From assembly GCA_002749535.1 (NCBI GenBank), contig MZZL01000134.1, forward strand, positions 372,001 through 436,000: DNA of 64,000 nucleotides. The letters run 5' to 3'. This document shows positions 33,111 to 44,530 of the stretch, one piece after another. A program made the position numbers and the translations under genes. The first letter of the stretch is position 1; each line of letters begins with the position of its first letter. A model generated the notes under the pieces. The model made no database searches. It had not been told where the DNA came from and saw only the letters and a list, made by a program, of their open reading frames with translations. The DNA is from Apophysomyces variabilis (Eukaryota; Mucoromycota; Mucoromycetes; Mucorales; Mucoraceae).

Positions 33111-35243
33111 CGAGAAATTGGTTCGAAATAGCATGACATTAAGAGTTTTAAAGCTGATTTTGTACACTCTAGCAAGCATGTAGATGTGTCTTGGTTATCC
33201 ACAACCTTCGTTTCAAAGAGTAATAGGACTGTTTCATTTTAAGACCAGACACTCTTGGGTCGTGCAATGGAAACATTATATTGTATCAAGTCAATTTCAG
33301 GAGCATTAATCTCCGTACAAAGCAAATTTAAGAGGAAGCCTGCATGCAAATTATTACACGTTTTCGTAATTCGTTGCATTGATAGGTAGCTAACGCAGTA
33401 ATATAGTTGAAACCGCTTGTCCATCTCGATAGGTCGATGACAGCAACATATGTATCCATGCGCTTAGCCACTTTCTTCGTCTTATTGTGATTGAATATGA
33501 TTGGAAATTAGATATCAAGAGGCATTTGTCATGGTGGTAAACACTTATACCGATTGACGGATATTGCAATCTAGGTAACCCCACACTCGTTACCGTTTGC
33601 TGATGGCAACATCCTTGTTTCATCTTCGTTTTGCCTGAGTAAGTTTATTCCAACAAAGAGGTTTAATTATAGTATACATACCACATCTTTTCTTTAAAAA
33701 TGCTACTGGCTAGTTAATTTCTGTACTCATCTGCCGGACAATGATCTCCAGCTAACTCAAACAGTAGTTCGAAATTGGGGATCCCTTATTGTACGTTACT
33801 TGTTACTCTTTGTTACTGCCTGTATGGATATCAACCTTATCCAAAACGCCAAAAAATATTTCAGTATTCGGAGACACTGATCTTCTTTTTTCTCAATACA
33901 CTTTATCTCGTATATGAACAAGAGGGAAACAACAACTTAAAACATTGCATACGTATTTGGTGCTGCTTTCCGGAAGTGTTGCCCGACTCTTTTGGTCCCA
34001 TTTGTGGTGCACTAAGCTATGAAGATAAGCGTGTGAAACCCCTTGACCTCTACGTAATTCTAGCTCAAAAACCGGTCTTAAGGACAGTAAAGAAGCACTT
34101 CCGTGAGGATAACGTTATATCGTATTAACCAAACAAATGATTATCATTATGCTTTTCTATTAGTAGAAAGAGCTTGGCCGAGAGCCACAGCGATGGAGAA
34201 GATCACTGCAAATAATAATAGCATAACGCTAGCCTTAAACAATGGTATAACAATCAGTATAACTAATTCTCTTCAATAAACTGACCTGATTCTTGCCTTT
34301 ACAGATATATTTAGAGGCGTCTTCTATCGAACTTTGCTTCGATATTGCCCTCTTCAGGCGAGCTACCCCATACTAATACAGACGATTTGATCGTCTTATT
34401 CTCGAAAATTATTTCTTCATCTTCCTCTTTTTTCTTCTATATTATTATGTTGACTAGGGCTGTTGTTATACAAGTGAGCTACTATCATTAGTTCCAGTGT
34501 TCCTGGTATTGTCAACTACCGTGTAATATTGTTGTTCCATTTCTAACGAAGAATCGATATTGAGCAAATACCGGTAAGCGTCGTACGAAGGATAGGCATT
34601 CCGGCGTGACACAAAGTTGCTATAGAACGGCAATACGGCCCGATGGCAAACTCGGCTGTTGCTGTGTTCTCACGCACAGTGATTTCGGCCCAATAACGGA
34701 AAGGTGATTCACAGTGAAATTGCTCAATTGGAAAATGAAGAGCAAACAAAATCGTTACATAAGCTTGAACGCTTATGAAATCTTCAGACATGTTTTGCAG
34801 AGCAACTGATACTCACAATTACTACAGTTTATGGACATCAGGATCGCAGTTCATGGCTCGTGATCAAATTTTTACCGTTCACTATCTCAGAAATTGTGCT
34901 GTAAAAGACTCCTAGAGAAACTAACAGTGGCCGGTGCTCCTGCACGCTCTGCCTAGCCGTTAATCCATCTTCCGGACACAGACCTACAGGCCCACGATAT
35001 CAAAAATAGTGCCAATGAAAACAGCCATTTGTGTTGTTTCCATCAATGAATTAAAGAAAAAAACCCATTTTATTCATATCTAACTTTTATTGACAGTTGG
35101 TTGCACCAACCCATTGTAACAAAGAAAATGGTACAGCATGTGCACCACAAGGGGTTTATGTAAACTTGGGGAGGGACAGTATGTCAAACACAGGCTCGCC
35201 TCCAGCTTTCATTAAGTTAACTGATTTTAAAGTATAGCAATTA
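33111..35243. other. Gene-free stretch
   Basis: About 2.1 kb. The 117-residue frame at 33775-34128 and the 82-residue minus-strand frame at 34543-34791 lack motifs. The right end of the transposon remnant should lie near the start of this stretch. Confidence 0.35.
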
Positions 35244-36062
35244 CTAGTTTTCTAGCGAGGATTGGTTTTTAGAATGCTTTTTCTTTAAGTGACTTCTCAA
35301 AGAATCTTTGCGCGAGTACTTGTTATCACACATTGTACATTTGTGATAGAGAAGTTCCTGGCCGATTGCCTTGCGATGTGTATTCGAGTCTAGATGGCGC
35401 TGCCATATCCAACCAGGTTCCGTTTCAACGTTGCAGTAATTACAAATCATTCTCCTGGTCAAAGTTTGAGTTCCAAAACAGCGATCAAGACAGTTCACCA
35501 TTGGCTCCAGAAGATTAGACCCTCTGCTCTGGTTAACTGTACAAGGTTCTGGCGAAGGTACAATCGGTGATGTGCTGGTAACAATACTAGAATATCGGCT
35601 GGATGCAACTGCGTCATTGCTATCTACATCGAGCGCGTTGTGTGGAAACGGTATGGAAAGAGATATAACTGGTTCGGCTTGCGGGTAACAAGTCAGATAA
35701 TCGTTCGCTGCAGCACCTGGATTGATGTCGTAATGTGCGCCAGAAGTTTTATATTGATGGTCAAGAATATGATCGTGTTGTAGAAGCTTCACTTGAATTT
35801 CATCCTGAACAAAAGCGGGGGTAGCGTTGCGAGTGGCTGTTGAGTTGATTCTTTCGTTCCCAAAATGGCCTGTGTAAAGGGACGATTGCGCCATAAAATG
35901 GATTGGCGGTTCGTTTGGATAGGTTTGCCAATCATAACAAAGACAAGCAAAGTAGCAAGCTAAATCAGATAGCCAGCGGCTGTCTCTCGGCACTGCTACA
36001 CATTGCTCATGTCGTGGAGTCGAAGGTGAAAGGTTGTGTATCGGACAGGTAGTTGTTATCAT
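35244..36062 (-). CDS. C2H2 zinc-finger protein, paralog 3 of local family
   Basis: A single exon of 272 residues from the first ATG; a later Met (MAQSS, about residue 57) is an alternative start. The N-terminal two thirds are Ser/Thr/Pro-rich without motif. Two fingers near the C-terminus, CNYCNVETEPGWIWQRHLDSNTH followed by RKAIGQELLYHK and CTMCDNKYSRKDSLRSHLKKKH, match paralogs 1 and 2 in spacing. The 'YSRKDS' segment is shared with paralog 1 and 'GW...RH...(H)RKA' with paralog 2, so the three derive from one ancestor. A TATA box lies 137 bp upstream. Function is probably transcriptional regulation. Confidence 0.85.
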   Translation of the reverse strand: MITTTCPIHNLSPSTPRHEQCVAVPRDSRWLSDLACYFACLCYDWQTYPNEPPIHFMAQSSLYTGHFGNERINSTATRNATPAFVQDEIQVKLLQHDHILDHQYKTSGAHYDINPGAAANDYLTCYPQAEPVISLSIPFPHNALDVDSNDAVASSRYSSIVTSTSPIVPSPEPCTVNQSRGSNLLEPMVNCLDRCFGTQTLTRRMICNYCNVETEPGWIWQRHLDSNTHRKAIGQELLYHKCTMCDNKYSRKDSLRSHLKKKHSKNQSSLEN

Positions 36063-36198
36063 GGGAGTAAAGAAAGGATGGGATAATTATTGTATAAGAG
36101 GAAAGAAAAAAACAGCGAAGTAATATCGGTGTAAAGGGAAGGGATCCAAAAATGAAAGACTTTCGTGGGGTAAAATGAGAAATACGGAATGTCACCTT

Positions 36199-36206
36199 GT
36201 TTTATA
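36199..36206 (-). promoter_or_regulatory. TATA box of zinc-finger paralog 3
   Basis: The minus strand reads TATAAAAC, 137 bp upstream of the start at 36062. Confidence 0.45.
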
Positions 36207-36260
36207 CAGCATTATTGTAGGACAGCGTAAGGGAAGATGGTTGTGGTGCTGGTCCTTAGG

Positions 36261-36307
36261 GGTGTATACGTGTCTGTGTGTCTGTGTGTCTCTGTGTGTG
36301 CACACGT
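36261..36307 (+). repeat. Simple (tg)n-like repeat
   Basis: An imperfect run of tgtgtctgtgtg units ending in gtgtgtgcacac, upstream of zinc-finger paralog 3. Ordinary microsatellite. Confidence 0.7.
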
Positions 36308-38698
36308 AGGGTGGTTAACTTCGTTCATTTACGTTTTGAGTCACTGTCGAGAGTGGGATAGAACGTGGAAGAACAGCGAATAAACGGAAGATGGCGCAAC
36401 CATAAGCAAAAAAGAAGGAATTGTGATTATGCCTATGTTGTAGTGCAGAGACAATAAAGCGATAGCCTGGACACACTTACCTATCCTTATCCAATTCGCG
36501 CGCCGACACCACTTTGTACGGTTAACTGTAAATCTTTCTTTGTTTTCATTTGAACCTTGTTCGGAGTTCCAACCATACTAATCTCGCTCAACCTGTTCAA
36601 TCCTCGCAACGTTACTGCTAACATTTTCTTTCGTTGATGCATGTCCACTCCTCCTAGCATATACTAGATGCTCTGAAAATAGCTTTGTGCACTCTAGTCA
36701 GTCTAAACACTATCAAGGTCAATCACAGAAGACTTGTGGTTGTTTTCAGTTCGATGTCGATCACATTCCATTTAAGGAGCAGTAATGATTTGACACACAA
36801 GCTTTGATTGATGTCTTGGTTTTCGGATTTTTGATTCATGAGAATGTGTACGTACAAAGAAATCTTGGTTGTCACATTACATAGTTGTATAACATTAAAA
36901 TGCCATGTTTTAGCTGCGTAACAATCACCGACGTTCCATAATCCCTTCCCGCAATATAGCACTATGGCCAAAGTAGGGAAGTCAAATTTCCAAATCGTTT
37001 CAAACTTGCGCTTACTTGATTTGATGCACCACATGTTTATAGATATCGGGAGCTACACCAAAGGGTGATACACCAAATATGTGCTGGATCGTAGAAGCAA
37101 CACGTGTTGATAATTCACAACCATATAACATGGTGACACTGTGTGTTTGGTGGCTTCCGCCGTATTGACATATACAAAGCAATCTGCATTTTATATCACG
37201 AACGATTTTCGAACTCACGATATCCTTGTTCTTTACAAATTAGGCTGACTGATTTTTGCCCAAGATACGATTGCTACGCTGCTCAATTGGGCAAGCTCGC
37301 TTGTTATCTTTGATTGTACTTTCTTCTGCTTATTGGTACTGCATTGCTACTCGAATTAAATCACCCAGATTCATAGCAAGTGGGTCTTATTGATGATGCA
37401 AAATACGTATATATACAGGTACATATGCTATGGTTGCGAAGCTGTGCTGGGTTGATAATTCAATCTGCTTTTCGCCTGTAGCTTTCCATGTATGCTGTAT
37501 ACTGCGATCTGTGTTTACAGGTTTCAGATAGCATATTGAGTAATAGAAACTCTTCGCTAAATGTAGCCTTATATAATAGTTTCTGCTGACTGAAATTATG
37601 TAATCTTCATTATATATAACAAGGTTCTTAGTCAGCTATCAATAATCAGGAGTCCCAAATCAATTAAGTACACACAAACTTTATATCCGAGATTGAACTT
37701 AATGCTTGTAGGCTTAGCCATTTCTACACAAGGCATTCTAATCTATAGGGAAACGCCATATGCACCTCGATTGATCCGTCAACCAAGGCTCAGGGACTTG
37801 TACTTAGTATGCGAGCAAGGAATGAAACCGCATTGAGCCTCGGACTTTTGAGTAGCCGGGAATATTGGGAAGTGATCGAAAAGCTTAAAGCAACGTGCTT
37901 GTATAACTTTTACAAGTACTCACAATATCTCACTAATATAAGCAAAAGAACGACTGCCGAAAATACAAGTTATAGAAGGCCAGTATAACTGATCTGATTG
38001 ATCGACCAGCTCTGGTCAAGTCGGCACTGACAATGAATGCTGTGCTGGTAGCAATTAAATCAAACCGACTTTGGGTTTTACAAATTATCGTCATCTATAG
38101 TAGTCATTCTGCTAATCAATGTTATATGCACATGCTTGCTTCTTGAAGAAAATGGGCCAATCAATATTTGCTAATACTTTTTCTATCCAACAAAGTCAAT
38201 AATCTGCTGAATAAATGAAGGTTCCGTTGTCATTAATCCTGAGAGTAAAGTAGCCTGTAGACCCTATAAAGGATGATATGAGTTATACCAAGTCCTTTGA
38301 TATGTGGTGGTATGTTCTCCGAACTGGCAGTGGCAAGGAGCATTTACAACGAAAAAGAGACCTTTTCAATGAAGATTAATAAACCAGTTATGTTTTATTC
38401 GAAAAACCATCCTCATTTCATACTGAACACCCCGTATCGCGAGCAAAATCCTATCAAGCTACGTTAATTTCGTCCAAATGATGTCAGCTGGAAAATATTA
38501 AACCTGAACGTAGAGATAAGATCGTCGACATTGCCGATTACCCGCCTGACCTGGCTAAGACCATACCAGCCATTAAAAAAAACTGCGCGTTTCGGGGTCA
38601 CCAGCCCGCCAAGAGCCAAAAAAACGCCGGAGCGTCAAACTGCTCAGTTCCCGTTGTACCAAAACCTGCCAACGAGCTTGGCTTAAAGCAAACTGTTC
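36308..38698. other. Gene-free stretch upstream of the ankyrin-DHHC gene
   Basis: About 2.4 kb. Minus-strand frames at 36723-37034 and 37012-37218 (103 and 68 codons, different frames, overlapping by 23 bases) could be pieces of a decayed gene but show no known motif. The rest is AT-rich with nothing recognised. Confidence 0.35.
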
Positions 38699-41293
38699 AT
38701 GTCCATTGACGATCAGCAACAAGGAAACAAGCAAAGGCAGTTACCAGAAAAAGGTGCTGGCTTACAGGCTTCAACAGGACAGCCACAGTCCGGCCAACCT
38801 ACAACGGCTATTGCCTCCGATCACGCTGCAGCGGAATTCAAAGCCGAGGACAACGATGGTACGCATGATCCCTCTTTCAGAGACAAGAATCGAATCAGTA
38901 TAGGAAAGGACACTGATACTTCTCTCTCCTTCTCTCTCTTCTTCTTCTTCGTTCTCTTTGTGTATGTGTGTCATATTTTCCAGCCGTGACCATTTTCAAG
39001 GCTGCACACCAAGGATCGTTTCATTCTATACGACACCTATTAGACAGTAAAAAAGCGACAGCGAACGATGTGGATGAACAGGGTGCCACACCATTACACT
39101 ATGCTGCCATCGGCAACCACGATGTCTGTGTCAAATATTTGATTGATCGTGGTGCCCAAGTAGACGCACCGGCCGGAGAGCTACAAGCGACTCCACTGCA
39201 TTGGGCAGCAAGGTACTTCCATTTGTTTTTTCCTGTGAAGCTTATTTGACGAGTTGGAGAAAAGGAAAGGAAACATAGCCTCGGTGCATCGGCTAATTAA
39301 AGAGGGTGCGGATCCTATGTTGAAAGATGGGCAAGGTTACAACGCTCTTCACTTGGCAGTACACTCATCACAAGCGATGTTGGTCTTGTACCTATTGAGT
39401 CTCGGCATGGATATTGACGCAGCGGATGGTGTAGGAGGACACACGCCACTTATGTGGGCAGCCTATCAAGGCCAAGCATTAACGGTCGATCTCCTGCTTC
39501 GTTTTGGTGCTAGTGTTCGAGCAGTAGATGAGTCATTGCTCACACCTCTCCATTGGGCGGTTGTTAAGGGAAATAAGATGTGTATTCGAAAGATGCTCGA
39601 ATATGGCGCTGATCCAACCGCAAAGAACAATACAGGGAAGACGGTGATGGATTTTGTAGAAGAAAAAAAGTTAAACCACGTTTGGAATCGCGCTGTTCTC
39701 GAGTTTGATGTCTTCGCGGAAGGAAAATCAGATCAAGAGCCAAGGGTTGGGACATACCCAGGTTCACAAGGCAGGAAGATGTCAAAGGTACAACTATTCC
39801 ATTATAACGAGTGGACAGAAAGGACTAACCATCCATTGACGTGAATTAGCGGAAGATCAACTCCATCATCTATATATTGCCTTTCATCGTGCTGGGACTT
39901 GCTTTTAAGACGTTGGCTATATTTCCTTGGTATGCTGGCTTACCACTGGCATTATTGGAATTTATGGGCATGCATGTTGGCATTATCAAATACCTGATTA
40001 CTGTTCCAAGTCATGATGGGCTTTGGAGAACACCTTATTTTTCAAGCATTTTTCAAGCGTCTGCATTTTGGGTTTTACTTACTTGGGCGTTTATTCTTGT
40101 ACCAGGTGGGTCTAATTGCGCGTCGATTTTCCCAATCAAATGACTGAACAGATATCAAGCTACCGCACATATGCTTTTTGTCAACCTTATCATGACGATA
40201 AGCTTCTTCACAGCAATGTATTCGTTCTATACTGCCGTTATGGCAGATCCCGGTTTTATTGATAACAAACTATCTAAAGAAGCACAGCGTGCCGCTATTC
40301 TTGAACTTGTCGAAGAACATACCCTTGATATCCGACACTTTTGTGTCACTTGCTTGGTAAGTGGCAATATAAGGTCATTTCGTGTGTCTTAAGCTATATG
40401 CAGATCAAAAAACCCTTGCGGTCTAAACATTGCAAGATCTGCAACCGATGTGTGGCCCGGTTCGACCAGTAAGTAGACCAGTATCGTAGGTGAATTTTCC
40501 CTTACATGTGGTAGTCATTGTCCGTGGATTTTCAACTGTATTGGCGTCCGTAATCACCGGCAATTTATGATTTTCTTATTCAATATGGTGGCCGCCATTA
40601 TATGCTTTATTATACTCACTGTGGAATGTAAGTCAGATCGATCTAGTTTAAATGCTTGGTATTAATAATGGTGCAGACTTTTCGATTGATACACCAGAAC
40701 TTGTACATATATTACCAATTATTAGCTTTACTCAGGAAGGCACATGTTTCCTTGGACCTACCGTTTGTGGATATTTTGCCCGAGATACATGGACTCTCTC
40801 ACTTGCGCTATGGACATGCTTACAACTGTCTTGGTCGGTGTTCTTATTGCTTGTGCAAGCTTATCAAATTGCGGTAGCTACTACAACCAATGAGAGCGCC
40901 AACTCCCACCGTTATTCATATATGAACAAAGGTGCAGGCATGATTGCTCACCTTGCTACCGGTCCAGCTGGAGGAACTGTTGGAAGCAACGGTCCAGACA
41001 TACCTGCTGGTCACGGACATGCTCATGCCCATGGTCACGCGCATGGTCATGCAGGTGGGTTCTGCCCTTGCCTTCAGCTTGTTGCTGGCGCAAGAGCACT
41101 TCATAAAACACGATCAAGACAGTCTGTTGGTTCCGGTGGTAATCCATTTGATCGAGGATGCTTAACGAACTGTATCGATTTCTGGATGGATTCGGATGAA
41201 AAACGATCTGGAAACGTTAACTGGCACGAACTATACGATATTCGGCAACTGAACAATTCTTCTACAAGACTTATGCCATCAATGAATGTCTAG
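38699..41293 (+). CDS. Ankyrin-repeat DHHC palmitoyltransferase (AKR1/HIP14-like)
   Basis: Eight exons, 38699-38858, 38984-39212, 39265-39787, 39850-40109, 40152-40356, 40404-40468, 40515-40627 and 40677-41293, give 723 residues. About six ankyrin repeats occupy residues 60-280 (for example [60 protein letters not shown]). Several membrane helices follow, then the cysteine-rich domain [35 protein letters not shown]. The catalytic motif is DHHC, split by an intron, unlike the DHYC of yeast Akr1, so it is nearer to HIP14/ZDHHC17. Two more helices follow. The enzyme S-acylates cysteines at Golgi or endosomal membranes. A His-rich run ([15 protein letters not shown], coded at 41009-41053) lies in the C-terminal cytosolic part. 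Confidence 0.95.
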
Positions 41294-41542
41294 GTGCTTA
41301 TCAGTTCGCAGAAAAGGACAGAATATTGAGCGTTAGATCCCATACGGATATTTTTTGTAAACATTAGCTCTTCCTTTTTTCTTCCCCTTGCAAAATCAAA
41401 TATAATACGCATTATATATACTCCTATGCAAAGAACGACAGCCTGGGCCTAAATGCTTTCCGAGACCGTATTAAGGGAATATGATTGCAATATGGAACAA
41501 GTGGAATTCTACAGCAGAAGGTACGAAGGCAATGTATATCTG

Positions 41543-42612
41543 TTAGCAAGAATGCGGGTCTAACTGGGTGTCTGTGCTAGACAGATGGCTAGGCGACCTT
41601 GCAGATGCAGATACAGTTTGCCGTTGATTCTCGTTGGTGGGTGCGTCTGTTACGACGAGGCGCTTGATCATAGCTGCCCATGATTCGGATTGTGAAGGTA
41701 TTGCAATCTTTTAAGACGTTTGCTATATTATTAAACTTTGCATCACATGATCCTGACTTTTTACCTGGTAAGGGAAAGGATTTCCTTCTGTTGTAGTTAT
41801 GGATGGGATGTGTTCTTTGTGGTCGTTGGCCATTTTCAGAATGTCAAGAAGTCGCAGTGGTAGCTGTCGTTCTACCGATCTTTGGGCCTTTTGACGTTCT
41901 ATTGCATAACGGTTTACAATCTTTCGCTCGCTAACAATCCATAGGCATCGCAGGGGAGAATCTTACCTTGATCGTTCTGAGGATGCAGTATACCTAGCGT
42001 GATAGCCCATTGCTCCCAGCAAACCAATTCTTCTGATTTGGAGAGTTGAAACCAGTTTTTCTTCAACCGTTTTTCGTAAAATAACACAGCCATCTATCGT
42101 TTTTGCATCAGTAGACCAATTCAAAGAGATCATAATACCTCTCTCTGTCTTACCTTTCCCTGCTTTACATTACTATTGTTCTGTAGAAATTCGGTGATAC
42201 GGTCCTCCACTAACTTTTCAATATCAGGGCTATCTGTAATAGACTGGACGAAACTTGGTAAGAACAGAATTATGCAGCTAAAACGAGGTTATATTTTTAC
42301 CACAGTGGTATCGAGTACACGTAGTTCACGTGGGGCAACATTGACAAGTAATCGATGGAAGAAGATGGAATGTAGTAAGGCTGTTTAAGTAAGTCTATAT
42401 GAGAAAGAATTGAAGGTAAACCTTTTCGCCTTACCTCGAAGGACATCTCTTATGGATTCCCTCGGTACGGAGACCTGCAGAAAAACAAGATCTGGTCAGA
42501 GACGATCAGAAATATATGAGTTTGCTGTGAAACAGAAAGAAAACCAAAGACAACTTCTTTTGTGGGTGCTATTTACCATTTCAATGTTGAACTCCTGAGC
42601 TTGAACAGGCAT
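41543..42612 (-). CDS. ATG101: ATG101 autophagy factor
   Basis: Seven exons on the minus strand, 42577-42612, 42435-42474, 42301-42380, 42169-42243, 41967-42093, 41765-41898 and 41543-41707, give 218 residues, the same length as human ATG101. Recognised segments are EFNIEMVSVPRESIRDVLRALLHSIFFHR, LLVNVAPRELRVLDTTV, SPDIEKLVEDRITEFLQ, VLFYEKRLKKNWF, EELVCWEQWAITL, and ILKMANDHKEHIPSITTTEGNPFPYQIAIPSQSESWAAMIKRL, the last being the conserved C-terminal HORMA part. ATG101 pairs with ATG13 in the ATG1/ULK kinase complex that starts autophagy; it is present in most fungi but lost in budding yeast. The gene converges on the DHHC gene with 249 bp between stop codons. Confidence 0.93.
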
Positions 42613-43138
42613 TTGAAGTATGGTAGTGTGAGGAAAACGAGTTCAGTCAATCCGAAGCGAGCTAAGGGCGGTAAAAACCGAAAAAGGAAGGAAGGGACAA
42701 TCATTGCTCAAATTCCACCTGACTGTTCATGCTGAAGTCTGTGGTGATCGACCACTGCCTTCCTCTGCCCCTTCATATTCACTCAGATTTGAACAAGATA
42801 TACCTAACAGAGCGTCCTCAAATGCAAATCTGGATCAAAAGACAGTTAACAAACGTATGCCTTACATGGCACAGCTGTCGCTTTCATAACGGGACTTGCA
42901 CTGTTCATTTGCCTTTTGTCCGCTAGTTTGCACAAGTCATATTTAAATATACCATTGGATAAACTAAACAAGCATCGTAGTCTGGATGGATAGCACGTCC
43001 AGCTTTAAGTTCATTCATCCAATTCCTTGAGTAGAGAAACAGACAGGATACTGTCGGTTGCTGAAATGCCACAACAGTCATGCTTGTGTTGCCTCAAGGT
43101 TGCCCTTTTCTTTAGTCATATTCTATTCCGGCCGTGAC
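42613..43138. promoter_or_regulatory. Divergent intergenic region, ATG101 and MoCF-domain gene
   Basis: The 526 bp between divergent start codons must hold both promoters. A 'atttaaatata' AT-run lies at 42941-42951. No other signal is clear. Confidence 0.35.
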
Positions 43139-44256
43139 ATGACCTTACGTACTCTGAGTACGGTGTTGGGTTCTAAACGGTTGTTACTGGCTACTACTAC
43201 TATTACTACTACTACTATTGCTACTACTGCTACTGCACTTCGATCGCCTCGCGCTTGGAAACCTATTCAGAAACCTCTATTCAACTGGTGCCAGCAAATT
43301 ACTATGACCACAGCCGCACCCGAAAAAACATTTACAGCAGCGTGCTGTATCATTGGCGACGAAATCCTTAATGGCAAAACGAGAGATTCCAATGCTTATT
43401 TCCTTGGTAAAGAAAACAGCATAAGTTTACCAGCCACGTACCTATTCTCATTGAAACCAAAAAATAAAACCGACTAGCCAAATACCTTTTCGAACTTGGT
43501 ATCGACTTAAAACGGGTGGAAGTCATTGCAGACGACTACAGTGCCATTCAAGAAACTATATGTCGACTGTCAAGCCAGCATGATATTGTGTTCACCAGTG
43601 GTGGCATCGGTAACCTTTTCTTATGAACCCCTTTTCATCAACGCTAAAAATAAAGTCTAATCTTATTAGGGCCCACGCATGATGATATCACTTACGATGC
43701 TTTAGCAAAAGCGTTTGGTCTGTCGCTCAAGTTGGATGACGAAACGTGCCGATTGATGGAAGCCACGATGATGAAATCGCCCGGATGGAAGCTTACAGAA
43801 GCTCGCAAACGTATGGCATTGTTCCCATATCCGTCCAAAATCTTACGTACACCTGTCTCGGGGCTTTGGGTACCTGTTGTCGTTGTGAACGAAAATATCC
43901 ACGTCTTGCCAGGCATTCCTCATTTATTTGAACGACTCCTAGAATCCCTGCGGCCGCATTTTCAGCAATTAGTAGAAGCGAAGCATGGAGAGAACGGAAA
44001 ATATCATCGAGTACAGATAGCCACACGCCTGCAGGAAGGCAAGATCGCACCATTTTTATCTGCTCTCCAGGAAAAGGTTAGAGATAAGCACATCAAGATA
44101 GGAAGCTATCCAAAATGGGGCACAGATGCGCAAGGTATACGGGTGGTGGTGAGTGTCGTTGGTAAAAATGAAGAAGTTGTCCGCGACACGGCGGAACAGA
44201 TTGCTAAAGACATTGAGGGCTGGACATATACACCTGAGCAAACCGTGAAGCTGTGA
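43139..44256 (+). CDS. MoCF/CinA-like molybdopterin-binding-domain protein
   Basis: Three exons, 43139-43406, 43478-43609 and 43670-44256, give 328 residues. The core reads AACCIIGDEILNGKTRDSNAYFL, then AKYLFELGIDLKRVEVIADD and [27 protein letters not shown], the signature of the MoCF_biosynth (MoaB/MogA/CinA) fold, with the GD.E and SGG.GPT.DD motifs intact. The same domain forms the N-terminal half of animal FAD synthase (FLAD1), where it acts as a pyrophosphatase; stand-alone fungal members are poorly known. The first about 60 residues are Thr/Ala/Arg-rich with few acids, like a mitochondrial presequence. An internal Met (MTTAAPEKTFTAAC, about residue 56) just before the fold could give a cytosolic form. 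The (act)n repeat at 43193-43237 encodes part of the Thr run. Confidence 0.87.
43193..43237 (+). repeat. In-frame (act)n trinucleotide repeat
   Basis: Runs of act/att/gct triplets lie within the first exon of the MoCF-domain gene and code for Thr, Ile and Ala in its presequence-like N-terminus. Length variation here would not shift the frame. Confidence 0.75.
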
Positions 44257-44530
44257 AGGGGCTGATAAATATTATATAACAACATCTTCTTCATCGTTCT
44301 ACATTATAACGAAAAAGTCGTTCTCCCTCTACTAAAGGAATTAGACCTTATCTTCTTCTTGACCTTCATTGTTAAATGCGACTTTTTTTTTTTTTTTTGC
44401 TTGCCATCTGCTCTAGCTTGCTAGCTGAATGGATCAAGTTCTTTAACCTGCCTGGGTAGATATATAATTCGAATAAAACTGTAAAGCTTTAGTAATTGAT
44501 GGATTATGTAAGCACTATCTCTTGGTATTT

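Noticed and set aside
41931..41966. A 36-nt candidate intron in ATG101.
   Set aside because: Its use leads to an early stop; the 68-nt intron ending gcaatag keeps phase and restores the conserved sequence.
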